64,000 nt of DNA from Azospirillum melinis (GCF_013340935.1 NZ_WHOS01000011.1:1-64000); one strand, 5' to 3'. Counted from the stretch's first letter, positions 1 to 8,879 are shown. Made by a program: numbers and translations. The notes: generated by a model from the letters alone, not told the origin.

Positions 1-29
1 GTCAAAACCTCGATACGCTGGTAAGCCAT
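1..29 (-). CDS. tnpA: IS66 TnpA, first codons only (cut by window edge)
   Basis: The first nine or ten codons of an IS66 accessory protein, identical to the start of the tnpA gene at 27655-28065. The gene runs out of the window to the left. Nothing more can be said from this fragment. Confidence 0.85.
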
Positions 30-126
30 GACGTTTGCAACTCGTTTGCGTCAGCGCGATGACGCGCAACGCAAAACTCAAACGTCAGACCCTGTTTTGC
101 CAAGGTGGCCCTCACCGGAGGCGTAC
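1..126 (-). mobile_element. Right-end remnant of an IS66-family element (copy 1)
   Basis: These 126 bases are identical to 28037-28162, the right end of the complete IS66 copy in this window. They hold the start of tnpA (start codon complement at 27-29) and the outer inverted repeat, which ends exactly at base 126. The rest of this copy lies left of the window. The 8 bp that follow (127-134) equal the 8 bp before the left end of copy 2. Confidence 0.93.
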
Positions 127-134
127 GTTTAAGC
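127..134. repeat. 8-bp IS66 target duplication, left partner
   Basis: gtttaagc directly follows the terminal base of IS66 copy 1. The identical octamer directly precedes IS66 copy 2 at 25571-25578. Confidence 0.85.
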
Positions 135-166
135 TGAAAAGGCGGTGCTTTTGCACCGCCTTTTCA
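135..166. terminator. Bidirectional hairpin terminator
   Basis: A perfect 14-bp stem (135-148 with 153-166) around a TTTT loop, with A-rich and T-rich ends so that it can work on either strand. It lies downstream of the broken repeat-protein gene on the minus strand. The IS66 target site sits directly beside it. Confidence 0.8.
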
Positions 167-248
167 GACTCACACTTTCTTGCGTCTTCGGGTCCCCGAA
201 GACCATGTGCGCTGATATGCCAGCGACATTGATGACGTGCCGACGGCT

Positions 249-1674
249 TCAGCCCGGTGCCGGCTCCCCCTCCTCCAGACGCAGGTGCGCCGTGTCCGTA
301 GGGCCGATCAGCGCCAGCTCGCAGGCGGTCGGCCGAGCAGGGCGCCGGTGGCGTCCTGCGGCAGGACCTGGATGATTTGGAGGGCGTCATCAATGGAGTG
401 CGCCGACCAGGGGCTCGAACATCGAGGACGAGCGAAGCGTGCTGTCGATGTGGCCCGGCGTGACGATGTCGGTAACCCGCGCCGCCGGTCAGCGTCTCCA
501 AGCCGCTGCCGGCGGTACCTGTCAGGGTCTAAGCATCGAGGAGGTTTAGGTGGCGTCGATGTGGCTCGGCGTGACGACGTCGGTAACCCGTGCCGCCGGT
601 CAGCGTCTCCAAGCCGCTGCCGGCGCTACCCGTTAGGGTCTCAAGCATTGAGCGGGATGCCTTGGCGTCGATGTGGCTCGGCGTAACGACATCGGTGCCG
701 TTGCCGCCGGTAATGGTCTCAACGACTGAGGCCAGCAGGGTGTTGCCACCACCGCTACCCAGCGTGACGATGTTGGTGCCCGCACCGCCGGTCAGAGTCT
801 CCATTGCAGAGACCGTCAGGGTGCTGCCGACGCTACTCACCGTAACGGCGTCGGTGCCGCTCGACAGGGTCTCGAACATCGTGGATGAACGAAGCGTGTT
901 GTCGACACCCATTGGTGCCACAAGCTGGTTTTCTCCAAATATGCCCTCTAACCGACGCTCATAATTCTGAACGATGTCTCTTCTAATGGCGCTACCAAAG
1001 GCAGAATCCTTCTTTTCTTGGCTAAGTGAGCCAAGTGGCATTTTCTGATTTTTAGCATCTATTGTGATCACATTTCTAAATGTGAATATTATTATCAATT
1101 TTGGCACACGAAATCTCGAAGAGCGCAGCAATGCTTCGTGCACTCTGATGCTATTAATTTTCTCTGGCACAAACCGTGACAATGTATTCCCTATATATGT
1201 TTTAGAAATTAGGTCGATCATAGACAATATTCTTTCTCTATATGAGAGAACTATTTGATCGAGTATTGGAGCGTAACCAGAGGACTGCCGCCCCCTCGAT
1301 TCGGTTTCGACACGGGAAAGACGCGCGCAGGCGTGCCATGCAACGCGAAAATTCTTCCTTCCGCGATTTACTGGACTAGGGCTGGGCGACGCAGGGGGGG
1401 GAGGCGTCTGCTTCTTGCCTTTGAACAGGGCATAAACAGCTATCCCTGTAGCAGTAACGGTCGCAAGAGAGCTAACGAGATTTATCGCAAGAGAGCCGCC
1501 AGGAGAAATGCCAAACTGATAAATACTGTCAAGAGCATGCTGTGAAGTTTCGCTGACAGTGTCCCAATAAGCTCCAGTCAGCGCACCGGATATAAAGGCC
1601 ACGCTTATTTTCAGCTTCGTCGCCAAGCTGTGATGTTGGGGCCAAAGGCCATTTTTCAGCGTAGGCTTGCGCAT
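249..1674 (-). pseudogene. Membrane-anchored repeat protein with ETLTGG-type repeats, frameshifted
   Basis: The open frame 1674 to 529 encodes 381 residues. It has hydrophobic stretches near residues 22-40 and 60-85, a proline-rich linker, a middle region without recognised motifs, then C-terminal repeats of the type ETLTGGxGTDxVTxxxID, as in hemolysin-type or beta-strand-repeat proteins. The DNA repeats are about 110-114 bp long (near 443, 553 and 667). The repeat pattern continues in other frames after 529, and a plausible original C-terminus ends at a stop at 249-251, just before the hairpin at 135-166. The gene therefore seems to have lost its frame within the repeats. A ribosome site (caggggg) precedes the start. 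The 1000-1560 part is AT-richer than its surroundings. The native function is unknown. Confidence 0.55.
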
Positions 1675-2090
1675 CCCAACGACCCCCTGCCCCGCGTTTC
1701 GCCACAGCGGAGTAAGGTATCAGAGGGCTAAGAGCCGCGATATTTATACAAAAGTCAAAGCGCGTGGTCGACCTGTTGGCTGCTGAGTTCTGCTGCGCCG
1801 AGGCGAGCTGAGTTTTCCCTCGCCGCTGACGCAACCCTGACCAGCGGATCGAGAACAACAGCGGCAGGATCGAGGGCGTGGCGATGGCTTTGGTCTGATG
1901 CACGGGGGGAGCCCCGGTGTTCCTTGTCGACTGCTGGATGTCCGTCATAAACGACCGTTTATGCGCCTGCTCTCGTAAAGCAGTTCTTAGGCATATGGAA
2001 AGCCGGCACTGCGATTCCGCGTCTCGCTACAGCCGATCCAGCAGGACCTAGGCATATGGCCAAAAATGGCGCTTTGTGGCCAGAAATGGC

Positions 2091-2305
2091 AGAAATTCGC
2101 ACGGATTTGAAGGGCAGGATGGGTGATGTGGTCCCCTGTGGGCCCACATCACCGCCTTATTCGCCTGCAGCTCAACGGCGCCCTGCTCTGCGAGGCAGAC
2201 AGGTTGCACCTGTAATGACGGCTCCAGCATGGGGCATATGGGTCGCCCACCAAGGGCAGGCCAACCATGGGCTGGCGTATCCTGTCCCGCTTTCGTTGCC
2301 GCTAT
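2091..2305 (+). repeat. Dispersed palindromic repeat, copy A
   Basis: About 215 bp closely resembling 20280-20498. The core contains an internal palindrome (GGTGATGTGG ... CCACATCACC) followed by a conserved stretch ending in a small hairpin. There is no convincing gene between the broken repeat protein and 2591; 1700-2580 is mainly this repeat and its inverted partner. Confidence 0.75.
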
Positions 2306-2327
2306 CATTTCAAAAGAGCCCAAATAT

Positions 2328-2460
2328 AGGCGGAGCCTGTCCGCCTCGCAGAGCAGGGCGCCGTTGAGCTGCAGGCGAATAGGGCGGTGATGTGGTACCA
2401 AAGGTGCCACATCACCCATCCTGCCCTCTGATCCTTAGCGAACTTTCGCCACTTTCTGCC
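2328..2460 (-). repeat. Dispersed palindromic repeat, inverted copy B
   Basis: The reverse complement carries the same core as copies A and C: the GGTGATGTGG palindrome, the segment through CTGCTCTGCGAGGC, and the terminal hairpin AGGCGGA/TCCGCCT. Copies A and B face each other with only a few dozen bases between. Confidence 0.75.
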
Positions 2461-2590
2461 ACAAAACGCCATTTCCGACCACCAAATGACGTTCAAGACC
2501 CTACTTCACGTTGTCCGCCATTGTCATCTTGGAGTAAAATAAAATTTAGAATGTTCACGCTTATGAACGTCAACTTATAAGGTGATTATT

Positions 2591-2896
2591 GTGACGAAGT
2601 TCTCAACACTGTGCGAAGTTTGGCTCGATGATGAGGAGTTTCGAGCTGGGTATGAGGCGCAGGAGCGAGAGTTTGCGATTGCTGACAAAGTACGCCGTAC
2701 GATGTGCGAGGCACGCGAGCGAGCTGGGCTGACACGCGGGGATGTGGCCAAGCGTCTGCACACCACGGAAGAGGCGGTGCAACGCCTCGAGCAGGGAGGG
2801 CAGAAGCTGACGCTCTCGGCGCTCTTGAGTTTTGCCGATGCTATCGGCAGCACCCTTCGGATCGAATTCCAGGGCCCTGATGGAGAGCACCCCTGA
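2591..2896 (+). CDS. XRE-family helix-turn-helix protein, HigA-like orphan antitoxin
   Basis: A 101-residue protein with a helix-turn-helix of the Cro/XRE type in its second half (around AGLTRGDVAKRLHTTEEAVQ) and an N-terminal segment common in antitoxins of the HigA class. Two GTG starts are possible (2582 and 2591). The one at 2591 has AAGG at 2578-2581 at good spacing. No RelE/HigB-like toxin gene lies beside it: upstream is repeat sequence, and downstream are 160 bp without a gene and then the convergent abiE genes. It is either an orphan antitoxin or a stand-alone DNA-binding regulator. Confidence 0.7.
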   Translation: MTKFSTLCEVWLDDEEFRAGYEAQEREFAIADKVRRTMCEARERAGLTRGDVAKRLHTTEEAVQRLEQGGQKLTLSALLSFADAIGSTLRIEFQGPDGEHP

Positions 2897-3053
2897 TAAC
2901 TGCGTTTGAGGCTACGGATGAGACGATGTGCTGCCACTGTTCCTGATGCGCCGGGGCTGCACGGCGGTTGATCATCGGCTCCGTGGCAGAGGGGGATCTG
3001 GCTCTCGGCAACACAGGCTAAGGCAACGGCGGGGTTGTCCGCGCATCACGTTT

Positions 3054-3068
3054 GAACCGTCCGCTAAT
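3054..3068 (+). repeat. 15-bp direct repeat left of the abiE module
   Basis: gaaccgtccgctaat, found again in the same orientation at 5444-5458. The two copies bracket abiEii-abiEi and its control region. Confidence 0.5.
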
Positions 3069-3984
3069 TGAGATTGTCAGACGTTCTGTAGGCCTCCGCT
3101 GACCACGGCAAAGACTGGTAGAACTCCCGGACAACGGCGAAGCGCTCTTCGAATGCCGGCAAGGCGCCGCGGGGAAGTTCGTCCGCCAAAGTTGCCCACT
3201 CCCGACCGGCCCGTTCCGCCACTGCTGGATCGTCGATCAGGTCACGCGTGGGCTTGAAGCCACGAGCCCGGCACTTCTCGACTAGAAAGGCGTGCACCCT
3301 GGCGGGCAGTTCGGCATCCTTGATGCGCTCGAGCAGGTACGCGATGTCGTAGACGTCCTGGCGACGCCCGCGGTTGCGCCGCGGCTGTTGCAAAAGTGCC
3401 CGCAGCTTCTCGGCGATCACCTCGGCGTGCGAGTAGGCCTTGAGCGACACCGCAAGCTCGTTGAGGCGAAGCTCCTGCGCGTCGAGCAAGGGCTCTTTGA
3501 AGCTGATGTCGATGCCTAAAACCTGAGGGGCCGCGCCGCGCTCCAGGCGCGCCTCTTCGCCGGTTCCCCGCAGCGCCGATCCAATGGTCACCTGCAGCGC
3601 CGGCGCCTGGCACTCCTCAAAGCCATCGCGCCGAGGTTGGTACTTGACCGATTGAACCCGGCACAGCAGGTCCACGTAGCCGAGATCGGCAGAGGCCCGT
3701 CGCAGAGCAATGTCGAGCTCGTCGCGCAGGTGTTCAGGTAGGTCATCCGGATCGGCGTCTGCGGTGAAGTCGACATCCTGGGTTGTCCGCGGGCTGCCGA
3801 AGGCGAGGCTCATCAGGGTGCCTCCCTTCAAAACCAGGGACGCGTGCAAAACAGGAGAGAGCCCGACGGCGTGGAGGAGGATCTCCGTTACTTGACGAGC
3901 CCGGAACTTCACCGGGTCGGCTCGGGCTTCATCGACCCATGCGGCGAGCTTCACGTTCAGCGGGACACGGTCAGAAGTCGACAT
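3064..3984 (-). CDS. abiEii: AbiEii-type nucleotidyltransferase toxin
   Basis: A 306-residue nucleotidyltransferase of the AbiEii/AbiGii family, the toxin half of a type IV toxin-antitoxin and phage abortive-infection system. The N-terminal third has LVLKGGTLMSLAFG followed by RTTQDVDF, the GGT..L and D-x-D signature of the fold that uses NTPs to modify RNA in this family. The length fits the family. Its start overlaps the end of the antitoxin gene by 14 bp, so the two are translationally coupled. Function is assigned from family knowledge and from the neighbouring gene. Confidence 0.88.
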   Translation of the reverse strand: MSTSDRVPLNVKLAAWVDEARADPVKFRARQVTEILLHAVGLSPVLHASLVLKGGTLMSLAFGSPRTTQDVDFTADADPDDLPEHLRDELDIALRRASADLGYVDLLCRVQSVKYQPRRDGFEECQAPALQVTIGSALRGTGEEARLERGAAPQVLGIDISFKEPLLDAQELRLNELAVSLKAYSHAEVIAEKLRALLQQPRRNRGRRQDVYDIAYLLERIKDAELPARVHAFLVEKCRARGFKPTRDLIDDPAVAERAGREWATLADELPRGALPAFEERFAVVREFYQSLPWSAEAYRTSDNLN

Positions 3985-4867
3985 TCAGCGAGAGCATCCA
4001 CGTTTCAGAAAAGATGGGAACATATCCTGCCTCAGGATTAAGCTTCTGTGATCCCCCGCGTTGCGCGAAGTCCTTCCATCCTTCAATGCGGCTGTCGTTG
4101 AGCCCCAAGCCAAAGCGCTCTTGCAGAAGGTAGCCAGCGCGCACCTTGGTCAGCTTTGTGGGAGCCGAGTCGACCGCAGTGATAATTTCCTCAAGAAAGA
4201 TGCTAGCGTGCTGTTCCCAGATCTCCATGACATGAGCCATGCCGCCGCACCATTCCGGAGCTTCGAGAGTATCTAGAAAGGTTTGTCCGATGGTCGCGAC
4301 GCGGGCCCACGAGCCTCGCACCTGTCGCCATTCGCCAGGATGACGAGTGGTGTGGCGGCGCACTGGGCGATCACGAACTGTGTCCGAAAAGCTAAGGCGC
4401 TGCAACGGCACTGCATCGTCGCCTGGAGCAAGCACAGGGTAATCCTGGCGCATTTTTTCATCGCGCATTGCCGTCCACAGCTTCGGAGACGGCGATGCCA
4501 AATGCAATTCATTCGGTTGCCGATCCGTCAATCCGTGACGCTGCATGGCGGACAGGTAAGCGATGTAGCAGAACGGATCGACCAGACAGCACACCTCATC
4601 AGCCGGCTTCGGAGGGCTGCCGGTAACGCTGTACACTCCCTGACTGAAATCGGGGTCTGGAGCAAGAACCCGGCGGTCTCTCAAACGCTTCACAGTTTGA
4701 TTGAGGCTGTCGATCGTTGGACTGAGCCGTTTGACCAGAATGGCTTCGCCATCCAGTTCTTTGGCCCGGTACAGCTCGCGCATAATTAGAAATATCTGAT
4801 ATTCAGTAATGACTGGGAAAGCTTGGGCGCCCAGGCGCTTTGCGACTGCTTCGGAAATGCTGAGCAT
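3971..4867 (-). CDS. abiEi: AbiEi-family antitoxin / autorepressor
   Basis: A 298-residue protein in the position and with the layout of AbiEi antitoxins: an N-terminal winged-helix-like region (residues about 1-75) followed by a larger C-terminal domain that counters the toxin. In studied AbiE systems AbiEi binds inverted repeats in its own promoter and represses the operon. Here two perfect 45-bp palindromes lie upstream, one touching the start codon, which supports autoregulation. It is first in the operon, with abiEii following at a 14-bp overlap. Confidence 0.82.
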   Translation of the reverse strand: MLSISEAVAKRLGAQAFPVITEYQIFLIMRELYRAKELDGEAILVKRLSPTIDSLNQTVKRLRDRRVLAPDPDFSQGVYSVTGSPPKPADEVCCLVDPFCYIAYLSAMQRHGLTDRQPNELHLASPSPKLWTAMRDEKMRQDYPVLAPGDDAVPLQRLSFSDTVRDRPVRRHTTRHPGEWRQVRGSWARVATIGQTFLDTLEAPEWCGGMAHVMEIWEQHASIFLEEIITAVDSAPTKLTKVRAGYLLQERFGLGLNDSRIEGWKDFAQRGGSQKLNPEAGYVPIFSETWMLSLNVDF

Positions 4868-4912
4868 GGCGACACCGTACCAATGTCCTTAGGACATTGG
4901 TACGGTGTCGCC
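4868..4912. promoter_or_regulatory. Perfect 45-bp palindrome next to the abiEi start (operator 1)
   Basis: Two 22-bp arms (4868-4889 and 4891-4912) around one base, with no mismatch, ending directly at the abiEi start codon. The centre GTCCT-N-AGGAC is shared with the second palindrome. Confidence 0.85.
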
Positions 4913-4977
4913 CTCTTGTCAAGGGGGATGGGTGCTACTCTAACGGCTTGATTTTCCATGAAAATATCGCCTTACAG

Positions 4978-5022
4978 TGTCGTGATAACCATTCGTCCTA
5001 AGGACGAATGGTTATCACGACA
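4978..5022. promoter_or_regulatory. Perfect 45-bp palindrome upstream of abiEi (operator 2)
   Basis: Arms 4978-4999 and 5001-5022 match perfectly around base 5000. The centre is 110 bp from that of operator 1 and both share GTCCT-N-AGGAC, while the outer arms differ. The promoter of abiEi must lie between or over these sites. Confidence 0.82.
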
Positions 5023-5443
5023 GCGACAGCTTCGCTGATTTTACCTATGTGAAGAGGCATGTCAAGCATAGAGGATCAGTTTACGCTCTACTCATTTTCG
5101 CTTTCATAGAAGCCTGTTGCCGGTGTGGTTGTCGAACAGCGCGGTGGCGGGCACAGAGCGAGGGTTGCGATGCCATTCAGAGTGCCAAACAGGGCCTTCG
5201 CACCGGCGGCAACGCCTTGAGCGGTTTCCGTTCGGCCCTGTGGCACCATGTTCGTCCAAGCGGGCAGCCGGGCGACCACGGTCTGCGCACCGTGGCGCCA
5301 GCCTGGGGCGTGGACGGTGTAGATCACCATCGAGGCGCGCCTCGGAAACGGGTGGGCGGACGCTGCAGGCACGATGCCTTCCGTCGCCGGACACGGCCAA
5401 GCCGGCTCCGTCCGCACGCGCGCCGGCGCGGCCCCCACCCTGC

Positions 5444-5458
5444 GAACCGTCCGCTAAT
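5444..5458 (+). repeat. 15-bp direct repeat right of the abiE module
   Basis: Second copy of gaaccgtccgctaat (first at 3054-3068). It also forms a short inverted repeat with AGCGGAC about 10 bp further on. Between 5023 and 5540 no convincing gene was found. Confidence 0.45.
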
Positions 5459-5540
5459 GGGGTGAAGCGGACATTTGGCCGGCAGATCCCGGCCGTGTTA
5501 GCCTCGCCGGCGCAATGGTGGCGCGGCCGAGGAGGGGAGC

Positions 5541-5714
5541 ATGCTGAACCGCGTGGTGCGGTGGTTGGAGACGCCGATCGCCGAGCCCCCCTTCGCCGGG
5601 CGCCGGGCAGCCGATCTGCTCGACACCGCCGACGCCGGAGCGGTGCTGTCCCGTCTGCGCGCCTGGCTCGACGCAGCGGATGGGCGTGTCAGCCGCCGGA
5701 GCGGCCGCGCGTGA
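5541..5714 (+). CDS. Small 57-residue protein coupled to an integrase gene
   Basis: The frame opens with ATG at 5541 behind a strong ribosome site (aggagggg at 5530-5537) and ends with TGA at 5712-5714, sharing bases with the GTG start of the integrase at 5711. The product is short and Arg/Ala-rich, without a motif I recognise. The good start signal and 4-base overlap suggest a real coupled gene, possibly an accessory factor of the recombinase, but this is inference. Confidence 0.5.
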   Translation: MLNRVVRWLETPIAEPPFAGRRAADLLDTADAGAVLSRLRAWLDAADGRVSRRSGRA

Positions 5715-6698
5715 CCACCGGTCCCGACACGCTCCTTCCCGTCGCGCTCGACCCGGCCCTGCCGTCGGCGGATCTGGCGGCGCTGGTCGCCGAGGCCCAG
5801 GCCTTTGTCCAGCGCGCCAAAGCCGACAAGACCCGCACCACCTATCAGACGGCGTGGCGGCGCTACGGCGCCTGGTGCGGCGATCATGGTCTCGATCCGC
5901 TGAGCCCAGATCCGCGGCAGCTGGTGCTGTTCGTCACCGAGCTGGCGCGCGCCCTCAAGACCGTCTCGATCCGCACCTACCTGTCCGGAGTCGCCCACCA
6001 TCTGCGCCAGGCGGGGGTGCCGGTCGATTTGCAGCACAAGGCCATCGTCGAGGTGCTCGCCGGCGTCGCCCGCACCAAAGGAACGCGACCCACCAAGGTG
6101 GCGCCGCTGCTGCCGGAGCTGATGCGCTCAGTTCTCGCCGCCCTGCCAGCCACCCCGCTCGGCGCCCGCGACGCCAGCTTGCTGCTCACCGGCCTGCACG
6201 GCGCCCTGCGTCGCTCCGAGATCGCCGCGCTGGATCTCGCCGACGTCGAGATCCAGGCGCGGGGGGTGCTGGTGACGCTGCGGCGGAGCAAGACCGACCA
6301 AGCCGGCCGTGGTGCTGTGGTGCCGCTGGTGGCGGCGCGGGAGGCGGTGGTGTGTCCGCGCGCCGCCCTGCTGCGCTGGCTCGAAGTGCGCGGTGACGAA
6401 CCCGGGCCGCTCTTTGTGCAGGCGACGCGGACCGGCACCCTGCGCGACGGGCTGCACCGGCTCTCTGACCGCGCCGTTGCCCGCATTGTGCAGAGCGCCC
6501 TGACCCGCGCCGGGCGTGACGCCTCCGGTTACGCCGGCCACAGCCTGCGCCGCGCGCCTGGCCACCGCCGCCGCCCAGAAGCAACACCCGCTGTCCGCCA
6601 TCATGAAGCAAACCCGGCACAAGTCGGCGGACATGGCGCTGTCCTACGTCGCTGACGTCGAGCTGTGGGTCAGCGTCTCCGACGGCCTGTTCGACTGA
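5711..6698 (+). pseudogene. Tyrosine recombinase (phage-integrase family), frameshifted
   Basis: From GTG 5711 the frame encodes a SAM-like N-terminal domain (residues about 25-120) and the start of the catalytic domain, with ALRRSEIAAL as the first arginine block and GHSLRR as the second. Directly after this, near 6553, the reading frame shifts. The conserved end, with MKQTRHKSADMALSYV carrying the catalytic histidine and tyrosine, continues in the next frame to the stop at 6698. As written, the protein loses its nucleophile, so the gene is inactive unless the shift is a sequencing error. Confidence 0.82.
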
Positions 6699-6804
6699 AA
6701 CCCACAGGGCCGGATCAGAGTACAACAACCTGAACCAAGCGTGTTTCAGCCGGAATACATGTCCAGAAGAACGGAAATATAACAATATTCCACCATCGCT
6801 TCCT

Positions 6805-7521
6805 TTATCCTTCTTGTGTGCTTGGTGTCGTAGCTCCAAAGTGCTTTTCCATTTCTTTCTCGATCAATTTTTTAACACCACCCTGAGCGATCTCTGATAT
6901 TGCTGCTAGCAGAAAGCCTTGCTCACGACCGTTGTTTGTTGCCATTAATTCGTCATTAAGTGCACGTATCCGTGGCGCTACATCACTAGGCCCCCACTCG
7001 TAGTTAGAAAATTTATATAGAAATCGAAGCAATCCACATATTTCCACCGTCTTACGACCTTTATCTGTTCTTGGCAGGTAGAATCCAGCTAGAGATATGA
7101 TCTTTATATTTTCGTCGTAATCATCAAAATGAGGATGATTGAATATGTATTCTTCACTTTCATTTGGAAATTTTTTCTTCTTGTCATCCTTTAAGACATT
7201 CTTGTTTAGCTTTTCTTGATTGCAGTCTTTACAGGAAACGCAAAGATTTTGCGCCTCAAACATAAAGCGAGGGTGAGTGTCCTTTGGTATGATATGTTCT
7301 GCATCCCAAGTAGCTTTATGATCAACCTGAATTCGTTGTCGACAATAAGGGCACGTGTAATCCTGAGAAATAATGTAGTGGCTTTTAATTCTTTCCTTTA
7401 TAAAAGACATTTTCCCTTCATGTGTGTGTTTCCAGTAACCAGCGACTTCATCATCAGACAATTCTTTGAATTTTCTAATAGCTTCTTTTTCTTCTTCTGT
7501 GTAAACGATAGCTATAATCAT
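6805..7521 (-). CDS. HNH endonuclease, PtuB-like subunit of a Septu-type defence system
   Basis: A 238-residue HNH nuclease. A CPYC zinc knuckle near residue 57 is followed by WDAEHIIPKD and by CVSCKDCNQEK, the metal-binding and catalytic pattern of the McrA/PtuB group. The gene starts inside the end of the ATPase gene (ATGA overlap at 7518-7521), so both are made together. The order, ATPase then HNH protein, and the sizes fit Septu (PtuA-PtuB), an anti-phage system in which ATPase and nuclease form a complex. The pair is much AT-richer than its neighbours, a sign of transfer. No reverse transcriptase is nearby, which argues against a retron-linked PtuAB. Confidence 0.72.
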   Translation of the reverse strand: MIIAIVYTEEEKEAIRKFKELSDDEVAGYWKHTHEGKMSFIKERIKSHYIISQDYTCPYCRQRIQVDHKATWDAEHIIPKDTHPRFMFEAQNLCVSCKDCNQEKLNKNVLKDDKKKKFPNESEEYIFNHPHFDDYDENIKIISLAGFYLPRTDKGRKTVEICGLLRFLYKFSNYEWGPSDVAPRIRALNDELMATNNGREQGFLLAAISEIAQGGVKKLIEKEMEKHFGATTPSTQEG

Positions 7522-8879
7522 TTTTTGATTTCCTCAAGGGCTTTTTCGAGAATATCCATAAGTCCGCGTACAGGATCTTCTTTTGTTATCATATCCTTTA
7601 AAAAAAGTATGCTCTTTGCTTCATCAATTTTCTCACTCTGTACTTCTTGGCCGCTGCCTATAACCTGTAAGGCATTGAACAATATTCGGCTAAGATATTC
7701 ATTCTTTGATCCCGGCGCTCTAAATATGCGCGCGAGTTGGAAATCAGCTGAGCGCCCATTGAGCTCAGATGCGATGGTGGTGCTTCCACTTTCGAGATCC
7801 AGAACAAAGCAATTCTGGCTCCTCAGCTTTGCTACGATTTGTGGCGAATGTGTAGCAATAATGAAGTGGCAATTTCTGTACTGGGAAAAAGCATTCATAA
7901 GAAAATCTATGTAACGTTCTTGCCATTCCGGATGAAGGCAAATCTCAGGTTCGTCAATACAAATAAGAGATCCATCCTGTATATGGCTGGCTATACCAAG
8001 TATAGCCATCAAAACACATTGCTCTCCGCTGCTAGCATCATTAATCCGAATCAGTGATTTGTGTCCTTCTTTCAGAAGACCAACGTCTTTTAATTGGAAG
8101 AAGCCAAGCTCGAAAAGCAATAAGAGAGATTCATCAAAACGTGCGTTAGCGGTGATGTCATAAACCCCTTCTGCATCAATACGGAGGTCAAGTCTTGGTT
8201 TCGTAACTCGGTTAAACCAGCGGTGCACTGTCTCTATAGCATAAATAATTTTTTCTTTTGGTAAGTAATCAAGTTGATAAGCAAGCCGTTCCCGCTGGGA
8301 CATTCCTGCTGAATTCCGCATATTCAAAAGTGTTTCAATTGGATCTTCTGAATTAACTATGAAATCAATGCGACTCCGCGTAACAGAGCATACAAACCTT
8401 GCCTCAATGAACTCTGTATATCCCATATATTTTAACACGCTCTTCACAGTTTTAGCTTGATTTATATCCATAGTTATCGCACGCAGCAATGCCCATAACG
8501 TACGAGACATGAATGACAGGCTAAGATTGTTGCTATAAAGGCCCCTTAGCCCAAGATATCTATAGCTATTATCTTCATAAGACTCACGACTGATGGGGAA
8601 TCTGTCAAAAGGACTTGTCGATAACGCAATGACGTTAGTTGGATACCACTTATAGGAAAAATCTGTTGCTTCATTTTTTTTCACATTTTCACCAAGAGAC
8701 CTTTCTCGCCCCAAAGGCTCGTTTACCTTAACAAAACTTTCCACAATGCTTCTAAGCAATCGACTCTTCCCAGTGCCATTTTTACCAACGACAATCGTAA
8801 ATTCATTGGAGTCTGTTTGGCTGATAGCGCCGGTAGAGAAACGGATTGTGCGTCCATTATGTATGCAACTTGTTAGCAT
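7518..8879 (-). CDS. AAA/ABC-type ATPase, PtuA-like subunit of a Septu-type defence system
   Basis: A 453-residue ATPase with Walker A VGKNGTGKS near residue 32, an ABC-like signature DASSGEQC near 282, Walker B LICIDEPEICLHPEW near 305, and the H-loop IATHSPQIV near 342. This is the overcoming-lysogenization/SMC-like ATPase class seen in PtuA, RloC-like and AbiL-like defence proteins. The 4-bp coupling to an HNH nuclease gene makes Septu the best fit. AT-rich composition differs strongly from the flanks. A ribosome-like AAGG precedes the start. The exact subtype cannot be settled without comparison to known PtuA sequences. Confidence 0.72.
   Translation of the reverse strand: MLTSCIHNGRTIRFSTGAISQTDSNEFTIVVGKNGTGKSRLLRSIVESFVKVNEPLGRERSLGENVKKNEATDFSYKWYPTNVIALSTSPFDRFPISRESYEDNSYRYLGLRGLYSNNLSLSFMSRTLWALLRAITMDINQAKTVKSVLKYMGYTEFIEARFVCSVTRSRIDFIVNSEDPIETLLNMRNSAGMSQRERLAYQLDYLPKEKIIYAIETVHRWFNRVTKPRLDLRIDAEGVYDITANARFDESLLLLFELGFFQLKDVGLLKEGHKSLIRINDASSGEQCVLMAILGIASHIQDGSLICIDEPEICLHPEWQERYIDFLMNAFSQYRNCHFIIATHSPQIVAKLRSQNCFVLDLESGSTTIASELNGRSADFQLARIFRAPGSKNEYLSRILFNALQVIGSGQEVQSEKIDEAKSILFLKDMITKEDPVRGLMDILEKALEEIKK

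Noticed and set aside
1529..1948. 139-codon minus-strand frame overlapping the repeat-protein start
   Set aside because: No ribosome site, low-complexity composition and overlap with a better supported frame.
5088..5438. Minus-strand open frame with MVIYTVHAPGW between abiE and the integrase
   Set aside because: The start resembles small DUF2628-like proteins, but the rest shows no such pattern and competing frames are equally open in this GC-rich stretch.
6805..8879. Retron-linked PtuAB
   Set aside because: No reverse transcriptase gene or retron RNA-like structure was seen on either side.
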